Below are positions 24,103 through 33,056 of a DNA stretch of 64,000 bases, one piece after another. Source of the stretch: Lawsonibacter sp900766145 (lineage in GTDB: Bacteria > Bacillota > Clostridia > Oscillospirales > Oscillospiraceae). A program made the translations under genes and the position numbers. The stretch lies in the NCBI RefSeq assembly GCF_030372275.1, contig NZ_JAUDDJ010000003.1. The stretch is one strand, 5' to 3'. Every line of letters starts with the position of its first letter. The stretch's first letter is position 1. Under the pieces are notes generated by a model. The model was not told where the DNA came from. It did not search any database and saw only the letters and a list, made by a program, of their open reading frames with translations.

Positions 24103-24156
24103 TTGACAAATGGATCCGACAGCTATACTATAGCATTGTTATATAACGCTGCTATA
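24103..24156 (+). promoter_or_regulatory. TetR promoter and 28-bp operator
   Basis: TTGACA (24103-24108), a 17-base spacer and TACTAT (24126-24131). Overlapping the -10 is a dyad at 24129-24156 with 12 of 14 paired positions: outer arms TATAGCA and TGCTATA, centre GTTATATAAC. It suggests autoregulation of the following TetR gene. Confidence 0.75.
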
Positions 24157-24170
24157 AGGAGGCTGCCACA

Positions 24171-24788
24171 ATGGAAGAGAACACTCCCACCACATTGGAA
24201 AGGATCCAGGAGGCGGCCATGACCGAATTTCTGGACAAGGGCTTTCTGGGGGCCTCCCTGCGGCAGATCGTGAAGAACGCCGGGGTAACTACCGGAGCTT
24301 TCTATGGCTACTTCTCCAGCAAGGAGGCTCTATTTGCCTCTATTGTAGAACCCCACGCCAAGGCACTGATGGGCCGGTTCATGGAGGCCCAGACCTCCTT
24401 TGCTGAGTTGCCCGAGGAACAGCAGCCGGAGCATATGGGGATAGAATCCTCGGACTGTGTCCACTGGATGGTGGACTACATCTGCCAGCACCGCCAGGCA
24501 GTGAAGCTGCTCCTGTGCCGGGCGGAGGGCACCGGCTATGAGCAATTCATCCACAACATGGTGGAGGTGGAGGTGGAATCCACCCTCCGCTATATGGAAG
24601 TGCTGCGGCATCTGGGGCGGGATGTGCCGGAACTGAGCCGGTCCCTGTGCCACATCATCGCCAGCGGGATGTTCAGCGGCCTCTTTGAGATCGTGGTCCA
24701 CGATATGCCCCGGGAGCAGGCACAGCGGGACGTGGAACAGTTCCGCCAGTTTTACACCGGAGGATGGCTGAAATTGATGGGGGGATGA
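24171..24788 (+). CDS. TetR/AcrR family transcriptional regulator
   Basis: A 205-residue TetR protein: helix-turn-helix ASLRQIVKNAGVTTGAFYGYF at about residues 27-47, then a ligand domain carrying KLLLCRAEGTGYEQFIHNMV (about 107-126) that aligns with the other three TetR proteins here. AAGGAGG precedes the ATG. It has its own promoter with a private palindrome, is followed by a terminator, and then by a box-controlled ABC pair, which it probably co-regulates. The inducer is unknown. Confidence 0.9.
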   Translation: MEENTPTTLERIQEAAMTEFLDKGFLGASLRQIVKNAGVTTGAFYGYFSSKEALFASIVEPHAKALMGRFMEAQTSFAELPEEQQPEHMGIESSDCVHWMVDYICQHRQAVKLLLCRAEGTGYEQFIHNMVEVEVESTLRYMEVLRHLGRDVPELSRSLCHIIASGMFSGLFEIVVHDMPREQAQRDVEQFRQFYTGGWLKLMGG

Positions 24789-24802
24789 CCCCTGTCTTTT
24801 TT
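24780..24802 (+). terminator. Short terminator at the TetR stop codon
   Basis: GGGG-ATGA-CCCC followed by TGTCTTTTTT; the loop contains the TetR stop codon. Confidence 0.6.
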
Positions 24803-24828
24803 GGATATTGGTTAGTTATTGCTAACTT
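24801..24828 (+). promoter_or_regulatory. Promoter with perfect box before an ABC pair
   Basis: The box GTTAGTTATTGCTAAC (24811-24826) sits between a possible -35 TTGGAT (24801-24806) and a possible -10 TAACTT (24823-24828), spacer 16. The promoter call is weaker than the box. Confidence 0.7.
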
Positions 24829-24846
24829 TCAAAAGGAGGTTTTTCC

Positions 24847-26640
24847 ATGAAGCAAAAGAAGAAGAACGATATAGCCGCCCTGCTGGACTACGCGGGGAGC
24901 CACCGGGGGCTGACCTTTCTGGGCCTCGGCCTGTCGGCGGCGTCCATGGTGTGCAGCATGATCCCTTACCTCTGCATCTGGCTGGCGGCCCGGGATCTGA
25001 TCGAAGTTGCTCCAAACTGGACGCAGGCCCAGAGCGTCGCCCGGTACGGGTGGCTGGCCTTCGGGGCTGCCTTCGGGGGCATCGTGCTGTACTTCGGGGG
25101 GCTGATGTGTACTCACCTGGCGGCTTTCCGCACGGCGGCCAACATCCGCAAGCAGGGCGTGGCCCATGTGATGAACGCCCCTCTGGGCTGGTTCGACGCC
25201 AACGCCTCCGGCCTCATCCGGGGACGGCTGGACGCGGCGGCGGCCGACACCGAGACCCTGCTGGCCCACAATCTGGCAGACATCGTGGGTACCATCACCC
25301 TGTTTATTGCCATGCTGGTGCTGATGTTCGTCTTTGACTGGCGGATGGGCTGCGCCTGCCTGCTGGCGGCGGTGATCTCCATCCTCACCATGTTCGCCAT
25401 GATGGGGGGCAAGAACGCCCAGATCATGGCGGAGTACCAGGCGGCCCAGGACCGCATGACCAAGGCCGGCACGGAATATGTCCGGGGCATCCCGGTGGTG
25501 AAGATCTTCCAGCAGACGGTGTATTCCTTCAAAGCGTTCCAGCAGGCCATTGAGGAGTACAGCGCCAAGGCTGAGCACTATCAGGCGGACGTGTGCCGGG
25601 TGCCCCAGTCCATCAACCTGACTGTCACCGAGGGCGCCTTTGTGTTCCTGGTGCCGGTGGCCTTGTTCTTGGCGCCTGGCGCCTTGACAGCCGGTAATTT
25701 TGCCGGATTCGTGGTGGACTTTGCATTTTATGCGGTGTTCTCTGCCATCATTTCCACGGCGCTGGCGCGGATCATGTTCGCCTCGTCCGGTATCATGCTG
25801 GCCGGCACAGCCCTGGGGCGCATCCGCATGGTCATGGATGCCCCGGAGCTGAAAGCACCAGAGCGCCCCAGGGCGCCTCAGGGCAGCCGGGTAGAGTTCC
25901 GGGACGTGAGCTTCACCTACGACGGGGCAGAGACGCCCGCTCTCAGCCATGTGTCTTTTACAGTAGAGCCGGGACAGACCGTGGCCCTGGTGGGCCCCTC
26001 CGGCGGCGGCAAAACCACCGCCGCCAGCCTGATCCCCCGGTTCTGGGACGTGTCCTCCGGCGCGGTGCTTGTGGGCGGCGTGGATGTGCGGGACATGGAC
26101 CCCCACGCGCTCATGGATCAGATTGCCTTTGTGTTCCAGAACAGCCGGCTGTTCAAGACCTCCATCCTGGAGAACGTCCGGGCCGCAAGGCCAGAGGCCA
26201 CCCGGGAGCAGGTGCTCGCCGCCCTCATGGCCGCCCAGTGCGGAGACATTCTGGAAAAGCTGCCAAAGGGCATGGACACTGTGATCGGTACAGAGGGCAC
26301 CTACCTCTCCGGCGGAGAGCAGCAGCGGGTGGCCCTGGCCAGGGCCATCTTGAAAGACGCCCCCATCGTGGTGCTGGACGAGGCCACCGCCTTTGCCGAC
26401 CCGGAGAACGAGGCCCTGATTCAGAAGGCCTTTGCCCAACTGACGAAGGGCCGCACGGTCATCATGATCGCCCACCGCCTGTCCACCGTGGTGGGGGCGG
26501 ACAGGATCCTCGTCATGGACCAGGGGCGCATAGTGGAACAGGGCACGCACGAGGAGTTGACTGCCGCCGGCGGGCTGTATGCCAGGATGTGGGCGGACTA
26601 CAACCGGGCGGTCCAGTGGAAGATCACCAGCGAACGGTAA
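24847..26640 (+). CDS. ABC half-transporter, exporter fold (YbtP/IrtA-like), first of a pair
   Basis: A 597-residue half-transporter: a six-helix membrane domain in residues about 20-320 and an ATPase domain with Walker A GPSGGGKTT (about 383-391), signature YLSGGEQQR (about 487-495) and Walker B VVLDEATAFADPENE (about 507-521). Pairs with this DEAT(A/S)..DPENE Walker B resemble YbtP/YbtQ and IrtA/IrtB, which import metal-siderophores despite an exporter fold. It is followed 16 bases later by its partner and controlled by the box at 24811. Iron-metallophore import is inferred from family and context. Confidence 0.85.
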   Translation: MKQKKKNDIAALLDYAGSHRGLTFLGLGLSAASMVCSMIPYLCIWLAARDLIEVAPNWTQAQSVARYGWLAFGAAFGGIVLYFGGLMCTHLAAFRTAANIRKQGVAHVMNAPLGWFDANASGLIRGRLDAAAADTETLLAHNLADIVGTITLFIAMLVLMFVFDWRMGCACLLAAVISILTMFAMMGGKNAQIMAEYQAAQDRMTKAGTEYVRGIPVVKIFQQTVYSFKAFQQAIEEYSAKAEHYQADVCRVPQSINLTVTEGAFVFLVPVALFLAPGALTAGNFAGFVVDFAFYAVFSAIISTALARIMFASSGIMLAGTALGRIRMVMDAPELKAPERPRAPQGSRVEFRDVSFTYDGAETPALSHVSFTVEPGQTVALVGPSGGGKTTAASLIPRFWDVSSGAVLVGGVDVRDMDPHALMDQIAFVFQNSRLFKTSILENVRAARPEATREQVLAALMAAQCGDILEKLPKGMDTVIGTEGTYLSGGEQQRVALARAILKDAPIVVLDEATAFADPENEALIQKAFAQLTKGRTVIMIAHRLSTVVGADRILVMDQGRIVEQGTHEELTAAGGLYARMWADYNRAVQWKITSER

Positions 26641-26656
26641 GAAAGGGGGAAGGGAA

Positions 26657-28411
26657 ATGTTCAGCAAAGCGTTTCAGCGCAAATACGCCCTGACCGACCA
26701 GGGCCTGAAAAACACCAAAAGCGGCGCGTTCTGGACCGTCGTCACCAACCTGGTGGTCATGGGCGGCATGGGTATCCTGTACTTGCTGATGGGAGCCTTT
26801 ATGGAGACCCTGACGGATGGGGCGCCTCTGCCGGGGGCGGTGCTGCCGGTTGCCCTGACGGTGGGGTTCGTCCTGCTGTCCTTTGTGACCCACCTGCAGC
26901 AATACCGGGCCACCTATGGCCTGGTGTACGGCGAGGTCAAGACCACCCGCCTGCGTCTGGCGGAGCGGCTGCGGAAACTGCCCCTGGGCTACTTTGGCAA
27001 GCGGGACCTGGCGGACCTGACCGAGACCATCATGGGGGACGTGAACCGGATGGAGCATGTGTGGAGCCATGTGCTGGGATACCTGTACGGGGCCTACATC
27101 TCCACCGCCATCATCGCCGTGTGCCTGCTGATCTACGACTGGCGGCTGATGATTGCCTGTCTGTGGGGCGTGCCGGTGGCCTTTGGACTGCTGTTCGGCA
27201 GCCGGAAGATTGCGGCCCGGAGTTCCGAGGTAACAAAGAAAGCCGCCCTTCGGGTTTCCGACGGAATCCAGGAGGCGCTGGAGAACGTCCGGGAGATTCG
27301 GGCCGCTAACCAGGAGGAGCGGTATCTGGCCGGCCTCTATGAGAAGATCGACCAGCACGAAAAAGTCACCATTCGGGGCGAACTCACCACCGGCCTGTTC
27401 GTAAACGCCGCCAGCGTGATTATGCGCCTGGGCGTAGCGACCACCATCCTGACGGGGGCAAGCCTGATATTGTCCGGGCAGATCGACTTCATGCTGTTGT
27501 TCCTGTTCCTGCTGGTCATCACGCGCGTGTATGCGCCCTTTGACCAGAGCCTGGCCATCATCGCGGAGATGTTCATCTCCCAAGTATCCGCCGACCGCAT
27601 CAACGAGATCTACGAGACGCCCATCGCCACGGGGGCGGATGTCTTTCAGCCCAAAGGCCACGACATCATGTTTGACCATGTGCGCTTTTCCTATGGCGAG
27701 AAGGAAGTGCTGCACGATGTGAGCTTTACCGCTAAAGAGGGGCAGGTCACGGCGCTGGTGGGTCCCTCCGGCTCCGGCAAGAGCACCTGCGCGCGGCTGG
27801 CCGCCCGGCTGTGGGATATTACGGCCGGCCGCATTACCGTGGGCGGCGTGGACATTTCCACGGTGGACCCGGAGGTACTTCTTACCGACTACTCCATGGT
27901 GTTCCAGGATGTGGTTCTCTTTGACGACACGGTGATGGAGAACATCCGCCTGGGCAAGCGTGGCGCTACGGACGAGGAGGTACGCGCCGCTGCCAAGGCC
28001 GCCAACTGCGATGAATTTGTGGAGCGGCTCCCCCAGGGTTATGACACGCCCATTGGGGAGAATGGCGCCAAACTCTCCGGCGGGGAGCGGCAGCGGATCT
28101 CCATCGCCCGGGCACTTCTAAAAGACGCACCCATCGTCCTGCTGGACGAGGCAACCGCTTCCCTGGACGTGGAAAACGAGACAAAGGTACAGGGGGCCCT
28201 TTCCCGTCTGCTTCAGGGCAAGACGGTGCTGGTCATCGCCCACAGGATGCGTACCGTGGCGGGAGCCGACCACATCGTGGTGCTGGATGACGGCCATGTG
28301 GCCCAGCAGGGCGCCCCGGCGGAGCTGATGGAACAGGGCGGCCTCTACCGCCGCATGGTGGAGCTCCAGAGCGAGAGCGCCCAGTGGCGGCTGAACGGCG
28401 CGGAGGCATAA
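26657..28411 (+). CDS. ABC half-transporter, exporter fold (YbtQ/IrtB-like), second of a pair
   Basis: A 584-residue partner of the preceding gene, with a six-helix domain in residues about 20-310 and an ATPase domain: Walker A GPSGSGKST (about 369-377), signature LSGGERQRISIARAL (about 473), Walker B IVLLDEATASLDVENE (about 490-505). The ATG at 26657 follows GGGGGAAGGG. The Walker B tail (LDVENE) differs slightly from its partner (ADPENE), as is usual for heterodimers. The gene ends 23 bases before a bidirectional terminator. Confidence 0.85.
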   Translation: MFSKAFQRKYALTDQGLKNTKSGAFWTVVTNLVVMGGMGILYLLMGAFMETLTDGAPLPGAVLPVALTVGFVLLSFVTHLQQYRATYGLVYGEVKTTRLRLAERLRKLPLGYFGKRDLADLTETIMGDVNRMEHVWSHVLGYLYGAYISTAIIAVCLLIYDWRLMIACLWGVPVAFGLLFGSRKIAARSSEVTKKAALRVSDGIQEALENVREIRAANQEERYLAGLYEKIDQHEKVTIRGELTTGLFVNAASVIMRLGVATTILTGASLILSGQIDFMLLFLFLLVITRVYAPFDQSLAIIAEMFISQVSADRINEIYETPIATGADVFQPKGHDIMFDHVRFSYGEKEVLHDVSFTAKEGQVTALVGPSGSGKSTCARLAARLWDITAGRITVGGVDISTVDPEVLLTDYSMVFQDVVLFDDTVMENIRLGKRGATDEEVRAAAKAANCDEFVERLPQGYDTPIGENGAKLSGGERQRISIARALLKDAPIVLLDEATASLDVENETKVQGALSRLLQGKTVLVIAHRMRTVAGADHIVVLDDGHVAQQGAPAELMEQGGLYRRMVELQSESAQWRLNGAEA

Positions 28412-28433
28412 CGCTTTCTGAAACCGGACAGAA

Positions 28434-28463
28434 AAGGGCACGGCTCAATCGAGCCGTGCCCTT
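28434..28463. terminator. Bidirectional terminator between convergent genes
   Basis: AAGGGCACGGCTC (28434-28446) and GAGCCGTGCCCTT (28451-28463) form a perfect 13-bp stem with an AATC loop. It overlaps the 3' end of the convergent AraC gene. Confidence 0.9.
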
Positions 28464-29404
28464 CTGCGATATTCCAGCGGTGGGCAGCCGAACTGCCTGG
28501 CAAAGACCGCCGCGAATTTACTTTGATTCTCGTAGCCCACCTGTGCCGCGATCTCGGCCACCCGCAGTTCGGTGTCCCGCAGCAACTCTGCCGCCCGGCG
28601 CATCCGCGCCTCCCGCAGGAATGTGGAGAGATTTTCCCCGAACACGCCCCGGAAGTAGTTTTTCAGACTGGTTTCGCTCACTTGAAACCGCTGGGCAAAC
28701 TCTCGCACTGTGTGGTTCTGGCTCAAATCGGCGCACAGGATCTCCCGGGTTTCCCTGGCAATGGCCACCTGGGAGCGGGTGAAGTAGCGAATCGACGGAC
28801 TAGCCTCCACAGGCTGGCGCTTCACTTCCCAGAGCAGCCGGGCGGAGAGCAGCTTGATCAGACCCAGTTCATGGGAATCCCGCAGCTGCCACAGTTCATC
28901 CAGCGCCGTCTGAACAGTGGGCGGAGTAGAGGCCAAATACAGGCGGCGGTGGGTGTGCAGATGCTCCATGATCTCCTCCGGGCTGACCTCACTCTCCTGA
29001 AAGAGCGGGCAGGGCTGCCGGGACAGCGTATCCAGATCAAGAAACAGCTCGATCCCCTCATAGAGACTTCCGGGATAGCAATATTCCTCCTGGGCCTGCT
29101 GTGTCCCAACAGCCATATACCCCAGGGAGAGAAAGGCGAACTGGCCGTCATCCAGCGCCACCTCACAGCGGCCCTTCTGACAGAAATTCAAAAGGAGGAT
29201 ATTGTTTGCCTCGGCCTGCGCCAGGGGCCAGACCTGGGTATCAATCCGGTTGAAGGAGAGGATCGCACCTTCCCACAGGGAGAACAGCCGCAGACTGCCG
29301 TTTTCCGGTCCGCGGAGTGTCATCACGGCGGCTTTCCCGTCGGGACGGACCTCCACGCCGCCGGGAAAACGCCCAGCGTCAAAGAGTTGTGACAGGTTGG
29401 ACAT
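28445..29404 (-). CDS. AraC family regulator (YbtA-like layout)
   Basis: A 319-residue AraC protein with a long N-terminal sensor domain and a C-terminal double helix-turn-helix (about residues 225-315): HTVREFAQRFQVSETSLKNY and LRVAEIAAQVGYENQSKF, ending QFGCPPLEYRR. It is encoded convergent to the ABC pair and divergent from the ECF operon. YbtA-type regulators bind metallophores and activate uptake genes, so it may do this for the flanking modules. The pseudogene at 5818-6012 is a decayed copy of its C-terminus. Confidence 0.9.
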   Translation of the reverse strand: MSNLSQLFDAGRFPGGVEVRPDGKAAVMTLRGPENGSLRLFSLWEGAILSFNRIDTQVWPLAQAEANNILLLNFCQKGRCEVALDDGQFAFLSLGYMAVGTQQAQEEYCYPGSLYEGIELFLDLDTLSRQPCPLFQESEVSPEEIMEHLHTHRRLYLASTPPTVQTALDELWQLRDSHELGLIKLLSARLLWEVKRQPVEASPSIRYFTRSQVAIARETREILCADLSQNHTVREFAQRFQVSETSLKNYFRGVFGENLSTFLREARMRRAAELLRDTELRVAEIAAQVGYENQSKFAAVFARQFGCPPLEYRRRARLD

Positions 29405-29515
29405 AAATGTTTCCTCCGTTGTGTTCTCTTGCTCTGATTGTATCGAACCGGGAGCAGGCCGTCAATGGGACAGGGAAAATCAAATGCTGTTTGGAGCCAA
29501 AACGCTGGAATGGAG

Positions 29516-29569
29516 TTGGTGACAGGCAAAGAGATGTGCTATTCTGTTCTGTGGTTAGCAATAACTAAC
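29516..29569 (+). promoter_or_regulatory. Promoter with box before the first ECF operon
   Basis: TTGGTG (29516-29521), an 18-base spacer and TATTCT (29540-29545), followed by the box GTTAGCAATAACTAAC at 29554-29569. Confidence 0.75.
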
Positions 29570-29594
29570 GATTAGAAACAGGAGGAACAGAAAC

Positions 29595-30197
29595 ATGTCT
29601 CAATCATTGGAACAGGGAAAACGGAAACTGACCGCAAAGGACGCCATCACCGCCGGCGCACTGGGAGCGGTGTGCATCGCCATCCGCTTTGTTTTTATGC
29701 TGGTGGGCGGCGTCAGTCCCTATGTGTGGTTTGCCACCCACTTTATTGATGCCATCCTGATTGGGCCGGTGTTTATGCTGATGGTTGCCAAAGTGCGAAA
29801 GAACGGTCCCTTTCTGCTCACCAGCCTTGTTACCGGCGTGGTGCTGGTAGCCGCCACATGGATGTTCCCCATCACCGGGCTGGTGGGCGGACTTCTGTGT
29901 GAGCTGTGCCTGCGGGCCGGGCAGTTCAGGCAGAAGAGCTGGTTGGTGCTGGGCTTCTTCTGCTTCAATCTTGGATTCATCGGGGACTTCCTGCCCCTGT
30001 GGTTCACCAAAGAGAGCTATCTGGAGTATGCCGCCCAGATGATGGATGCCGGCTATATGGCCACCATGGAGGGCCTACTAACTTGGCCGGTGTTCGGGAT
30101 CATCGTGCTGAGTATCCTGGTGGGCTCCATCCTGGGCGCCCTGCTGGGCATGAAGCTCATGCGCAAGCACTTCGTCAAGGCCGGGCTGGCACAATGA
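29595..30197 (+). CDS. ECF transporter S component, MptD/Trep_Strep family
   Basis: A 200-residue integral membrane protein with about five to six helices, matching the MptD/Trep_Strep family of ECF substrate-binding subunits (LTAKDAITAGALGAVCIAIR at the start, then a TGLVGGLLCELCLRAGQF segment and a basic MKLMRKHFVKAGL end). GGAGGA precedes the ATG. Its stop overlaps the EcfT start. In Streptococcus equi a protein of this type belongs to the equibactin uptake system (from memory), so a metallophore is a candidate substrate. Confidence 0.85.
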   Translation: MSQSLEQGKRKLTAKDAITAGALGAVCIAIRFVFMLVGGVSPYVWFATHFIDAILIGPVFMLMVAKVRKNGPFLLTSLVTGVVLVAATWMFPITGLVGGLLCELCLRAGQFRQKSWLVLGFFCFNLGFIGDFLPLWFTKESYLEYAAQMMDAGYMATMEGLLTWPVFGIIVLSILVGSILGALLGMKLMRKHFVKAGLAQ

Positions 30198-30886
30198 GGG
30201 CGCGGACCGCCCGCGGTTCCTTTCTGGACCCACGGACCAAAATTCTGATTTGGCTGCTGGCCAATGTGGTGGTGTTCACCTGGACTCCGGCGGTGTTCCG
30301 CATCGCCGTGATGCTGGTCTACTTCAGCCTATTCCTGCTGGAGCGGAAGGGAAAGATGCTGGTGGGCCTGCTGCTGGTCTATCTGGTCATCGTGGCAGTG
30401 CAGTTCTGGCTGTTGCCGCTGCTGCCTGGATCTCTTGCCACGGTCTTTGCCACAGTGACCTATTTTATTCTGGTCTTTCCCTGCATTGCCGGCGGGGCTT
30501 ACATCATTGCCACTACCAGTGTCAGCCAGTTCATGGCCGCTCTGGAACGGTTGGGAGCACCCCGGAGCTTTTCCATCACTCTGGCGGTGACCCTCCGGTT
30601 TCTGCCGGCGCTCCGCCAGGACTTCCGGCATATCCGGGACGCTATGGCTCTGCGCGAGATCCACGGCCTGGAGGAAAAATTGGAGTGTATCTATGTCCCC
30701 ATGCTCATGGGGGCGGCCCAGACAGCGGAGGAACTCAGCGAGTCTGCCACCGCCAGGGGCATTGAGCACCCGGGGAGAATGTCCTCCTTGCGGCCCATCG
30801 GATTTCATGTTCAAGATGCGGCCATGACTTTGTTGTTCCTTGCCCTGTGCGTGGGTGGGATCTGCTGCAAGGGGGTGCTCCCGTGA
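30194..30886 (+). CDS. ECF transporter transmembrane component EcfT
   Basis: A 230-residue EcfT protein: hydrophobic helices in residues about 14-115, the coupling helices with the conserved TLRFLPALRQDF (about 134-145) and SATARGIE (about 183-190) that contact the ATPase, and a C-terminal helix. The ATG at 30194 overlaps the S-component stop (ATGA), and its own stop overlaps the GTG of the ATPase gene. Together the three genes make a complete dedicated ECF importer. Confidence 0.9.
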   Translation: MRARTARGSFLDPRTKILIWLLANVVVFTWTPAVFRIAVMLVYFSLFLLERKGKMLVGLLLVYLVIVAVQFWLLPLLPGSLATVFATVTYFILVFPCIAGGAYIIATTSVSQFMAALERLGAPRSFSITLAVTLRFLPALRQDFRHIRDAMALREIHGLEEKLECIYVPMLMGAAQTAEELSESATARGIEHPGRMSSLRPIGFHVQDAAMTLLFLALCVGGICCKGVLP

Positions 30887-32265
30887 TCACCTTCGACCAT
30901 GTGACGTACACCTATGAGGGGCAGACGGAGCCCAGTCTTTGGGACTGTTCTTTTGCGGTAGAACCGGGAGAACTGATCCTTTTCACCGGTGAGAGCGGGT
31001 GCGGAAAGACCACGATCATCAAGCTCATCAACGGGCTGCTCCAGCATGGCGGAGGCGGGACTTTGGAAGGCACCGTCACAGTCAACGGCCGGGATGTGGC
31101 CGGGGCGCCCCTGTGGGAGCTGGCCCAGACCGTGGGCTCTGTGTTTCAGAACCCCAAGTCTCAGTTCTTCAATCTGGACACCACCGGCGAGGTGCTCTTT
31201 GGCCTGGAGAGCCGGGGCGCCTCTCGGGAGGAAATGTCCCAGGCCCTGGATTCCGCCGTTCAGGTCTGCGGCGTGGGTCCGCTCCTGGATCGAAATATCT
31301 TTGCTCTGTCCGGCGGGGAGAAGCAGCGCATCGCCTGTGCCAGCGCGTGGGCCATGGGGCCGGCGGTGTTTGTGTTGGATGAGCCCTCCTCCAATCTGGA
31401 CGGCGAGGGCGTCCGCGAGCTGCGGGACATTCTGAGGCGTCTGAAAGCAGCGGGAAAAACCGTCCTGGTGGCGGAGCACCGCCTGTGGTACGCCGCAGAC
31501 CTCGCCGACCGGGTGTTCTATCTGCGGGAAGGGCAGTTGGAGCAGATCTACACCGGGGCGGAGTTCCTGGCTTTGCCGGAAGAGAAAAGGCGCTCCATGG
31601 GTCTGCGGAGTTTGACGGAGGTGCCGCTGCCGGAGCCGCACCCAACAGCGGAAACGGGCGGTCTGACGGTACGAGGCCTTCGGGCTTCCTACGGCGGCAG
31701 AGCAGTCTGGCAGGATGTGTCCTTTACCGCGCCACGGGGGCAGATCACAGCCATTACCGGTCACAACGGGGCGGGCAAGACCACTTTGGCCCGGTGCCTG
31801 TGCGGTTTGATGAAAGAGCAGGCCGGGACGATCCTGTGGGGCGGAAGCCTCTTGGGCCGAAAGGAAAGACGGCGAAGGGCCTTCCTCATCATGCAGGATG
31901 TGAACCTTCAGCTTTTTGGGGACAGCGTGCTGGCGGAAGCGCGGCTGGGCAGCACAGCCACAGAGCAGGAGGCTCTGGCCGCCCTGGAGCAGATGGATCT
32001 GGTCCAGTACGCCCAGGCGCACCCGTTGGCGCTCTCCGGCGGGCAGAAGCAGCGTCTGGCCATTGTGGACGGCTGCCTCAGCGGAAAGGAACTGCTGATC
32101 TTCGACGAGCCCACCAGCGGACTGGATTATGCCCACATGCTGGAGGTGAGCCGCCTGCTCCGGGAATTGGCGGAGCGGGGACTGTGCGTGCTGGTTATCA
32201 CTCACGACGGGGAGTTCCTGCGGGAGAGCGGCGCCCGAGCCGTTTCCTGGCTGTCGGAGGAATGA
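30883..32265 (+). CDS. ECF transporter fused double ATPase (EcfA-EcfA')
   Basis: A 460-residue protein carrying two ABC ATPase domains. Domain 1 has Walker A GESGCGKTT (about residues 36-44), signature ALSGGEKQRIACASA and Walker B VFVLDEPSSNLD (about 162-173). Domain 2 has Walker A GHNGAGKTT (about 292-300), signature LSGGQKQRLAI and Walker B LLIFDEPTSGLD (about 405-416). The GTG at 30883 overlaps the EcfT stop. Fusion of the two ATPases is usual for dedicated ECF systems. Confidence 0.9.
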   Translation: MITFDHVTYTYEGQTEPSLWDCSFAVEPGELILFTGESGCGKTTIIKLINGLLQHGGGGTLEGTVTVNGRDVAGAPLWELAQTVGSVFQNPKSQFFNLDTTGEVLFGLESRGASREEMSQALDSAVQVCGVGPLLDRNIFALSGGEKQRIACASAWAMGPAVFVLDEPSSNLDGEGVRELRDILRRLKAAGKTVLVAEHRLWYAADLADRVFYLREGQLEQIYTGAEFLALPEEKRRSMGLRSLTEVPLPEPHPTAETGGLTVRGLRASYGGRAVWQDVSFTAPRGQITAITGHNGAGKTTLARCLCGLMKEQAGTILWGGSLLGRKERRRRAFLIMQDVNLQLFGDSVLAEARLGSTATEQEALAALEQMDLVQYAQAHPLALSGGQKQRLAIVDGCLSGKELLIFDEPTSGLDYAHMLEVSRLLRELAERGLCVLVITHDGEFLRESGARAVSWLSEE

Positions 32266-32302
32266 CATCATGAGCAACGCCGTAAATTTTCCCGGAGAAT
32301 GC

Positions 32303-32362
32303 TTGACAAATAGTGTTCAGCAGATTAAAATAACATCGTTATTTAATAACGACGTTATTTTA
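32303..32362 (+). promoter_or_regulatory. TetR promoter with 37-bp near-perfect palindrome
   Basis: TTGACA (32303-32308), 17 bases, TAAAAT (32326-32331). The palindrome at 32326-32362 has 18-base arms with one mismatch; the left arm is TAAAATAACATCGTTATT. It begins at the -10 and is the best dyad in the window. Confidence 0.85.
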
Positions 32363-32373
32363 AGGAGAAGCCG

Positions 32374-33000
32374 ATGCGCGTTCTGAATGAAAAGCTCTGT
32401 GCAGACATACTGGAGACCGGCAGAAAAGAGTTCCTCGCGTTAGGCTACCGGGATGCTTCATTGCGGCATATAGCCGCTTCACTGGGAGTAACTACCGGGG
32501 CTATCTACCGCTATTATGCGGACAAAGAGGCGCTGTTTGACGCTTTGGTCGCCCAGCCGGCCCAAGAGCTGGCGGATCGCTACCGGGCGGTACAGCAGAC
32601 CTTTGCTCAGCAGAGCGTGGAGGAGCAGGTACGAAACCTCCCCGAAGTGCCTGACGAAGAGGCCGGGTGGATGCTGGACTTCATCTACGACCACTTCGAC
32701 GCCTTCAAACTGATCGCCTGCTGCGCCGGGGGCACTAAGTATGAGCACTATCTGGATACTCTGGCGGAAATCGAGGATAACGCCGGCCGGGCCCTCATTG
32801 AAAAGATGGCAGAGGCCGGCTACTCGCTGCCTCAAATCGACGACGAACTCATCCACATCATGTCCAGCGCCCTGTTCAACGGCATCTTTGAGACGGTGCG
32901 CCACGACATGCCCCGGGAGAAGGCACTTCGCTATATGGCAAGCCTCCGGGACTTCTATTCTGCCGGTTGGTTCAAACTGCTGGGGATCTCAGACACCTGA
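32374..33000 (+). CDS. TetR/AcrR family transcriptional regulator
   Basis: A 208-residue TetR protein with helix-turn-helix ASLRHIAASLGVTTGAIYRY at about residues 28-47 and a ligand domain with the FKLIACCAGGTKYEHYLDTL motif (about 111-130) shared by the other TetR proteins here. AAGGAG precedes the ATG. It has a private 37-bp palindrome over its promoter, a terminator at its end and a box-controlled ABC pair downstream. Confidence 0.9.
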   Translation: MRVLNEKLCADILETGRKEFLALGYRDASLRHIAASLGVTTGAIYRYYADKEALFDALVAQPAQELADRYRAVQQTFAQQSVEEQVRNLPEVPDEEAGWMLDFIYDHFDAFKLIACCAGGTKYEHYLDTLAEIEDNAGRALIEKMAEAGYSLPQIDDELIHIMSSALFNGIFETVRHDMPREKALRYMASLRDFYSAGWFKLLGISDT

Positions 33001-33016
33001 GTTCCCCCAGTTTTTT
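32980..33016 (+). terminator. Terminator after TetR
   Basis: CTGGGGATCTCAG and CTGAGTTCCCCCAG form a long stem with an ACAC loop and then TTTTTTG. The stem includes the TetR stop codon. Confidence 0.8.
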
Positions 33017-33042
33017 GATTAAAAGTTAGCAAAAACTAACTA
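33015..33042 (+). promoter_or_regulatory. Promoter with box before an ABC pair
   Basis: TTGATT (33015-33020), the box GTTAGCAAAAACTAAC (33025-33040) and a possible -10 TAACTA (33037-33042). The box lies in the spacer. TAAAGGAGA follows immediately. Confidence 0.7.
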
Positions 33043-33056
33043 AAGGAGATGCTGAT

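Noticed and set aside
24829..26667. A 612-residue open frame on the minus strand opposite the ABC gene, and similar long antisense frames (10393-11838, 33462-35378, 47443-48873, 49166-50926).
   Set aside because: High GC makes long antisense frames common; these have no ribosome sites or recognisable domains and lie opposite well-supported genes.
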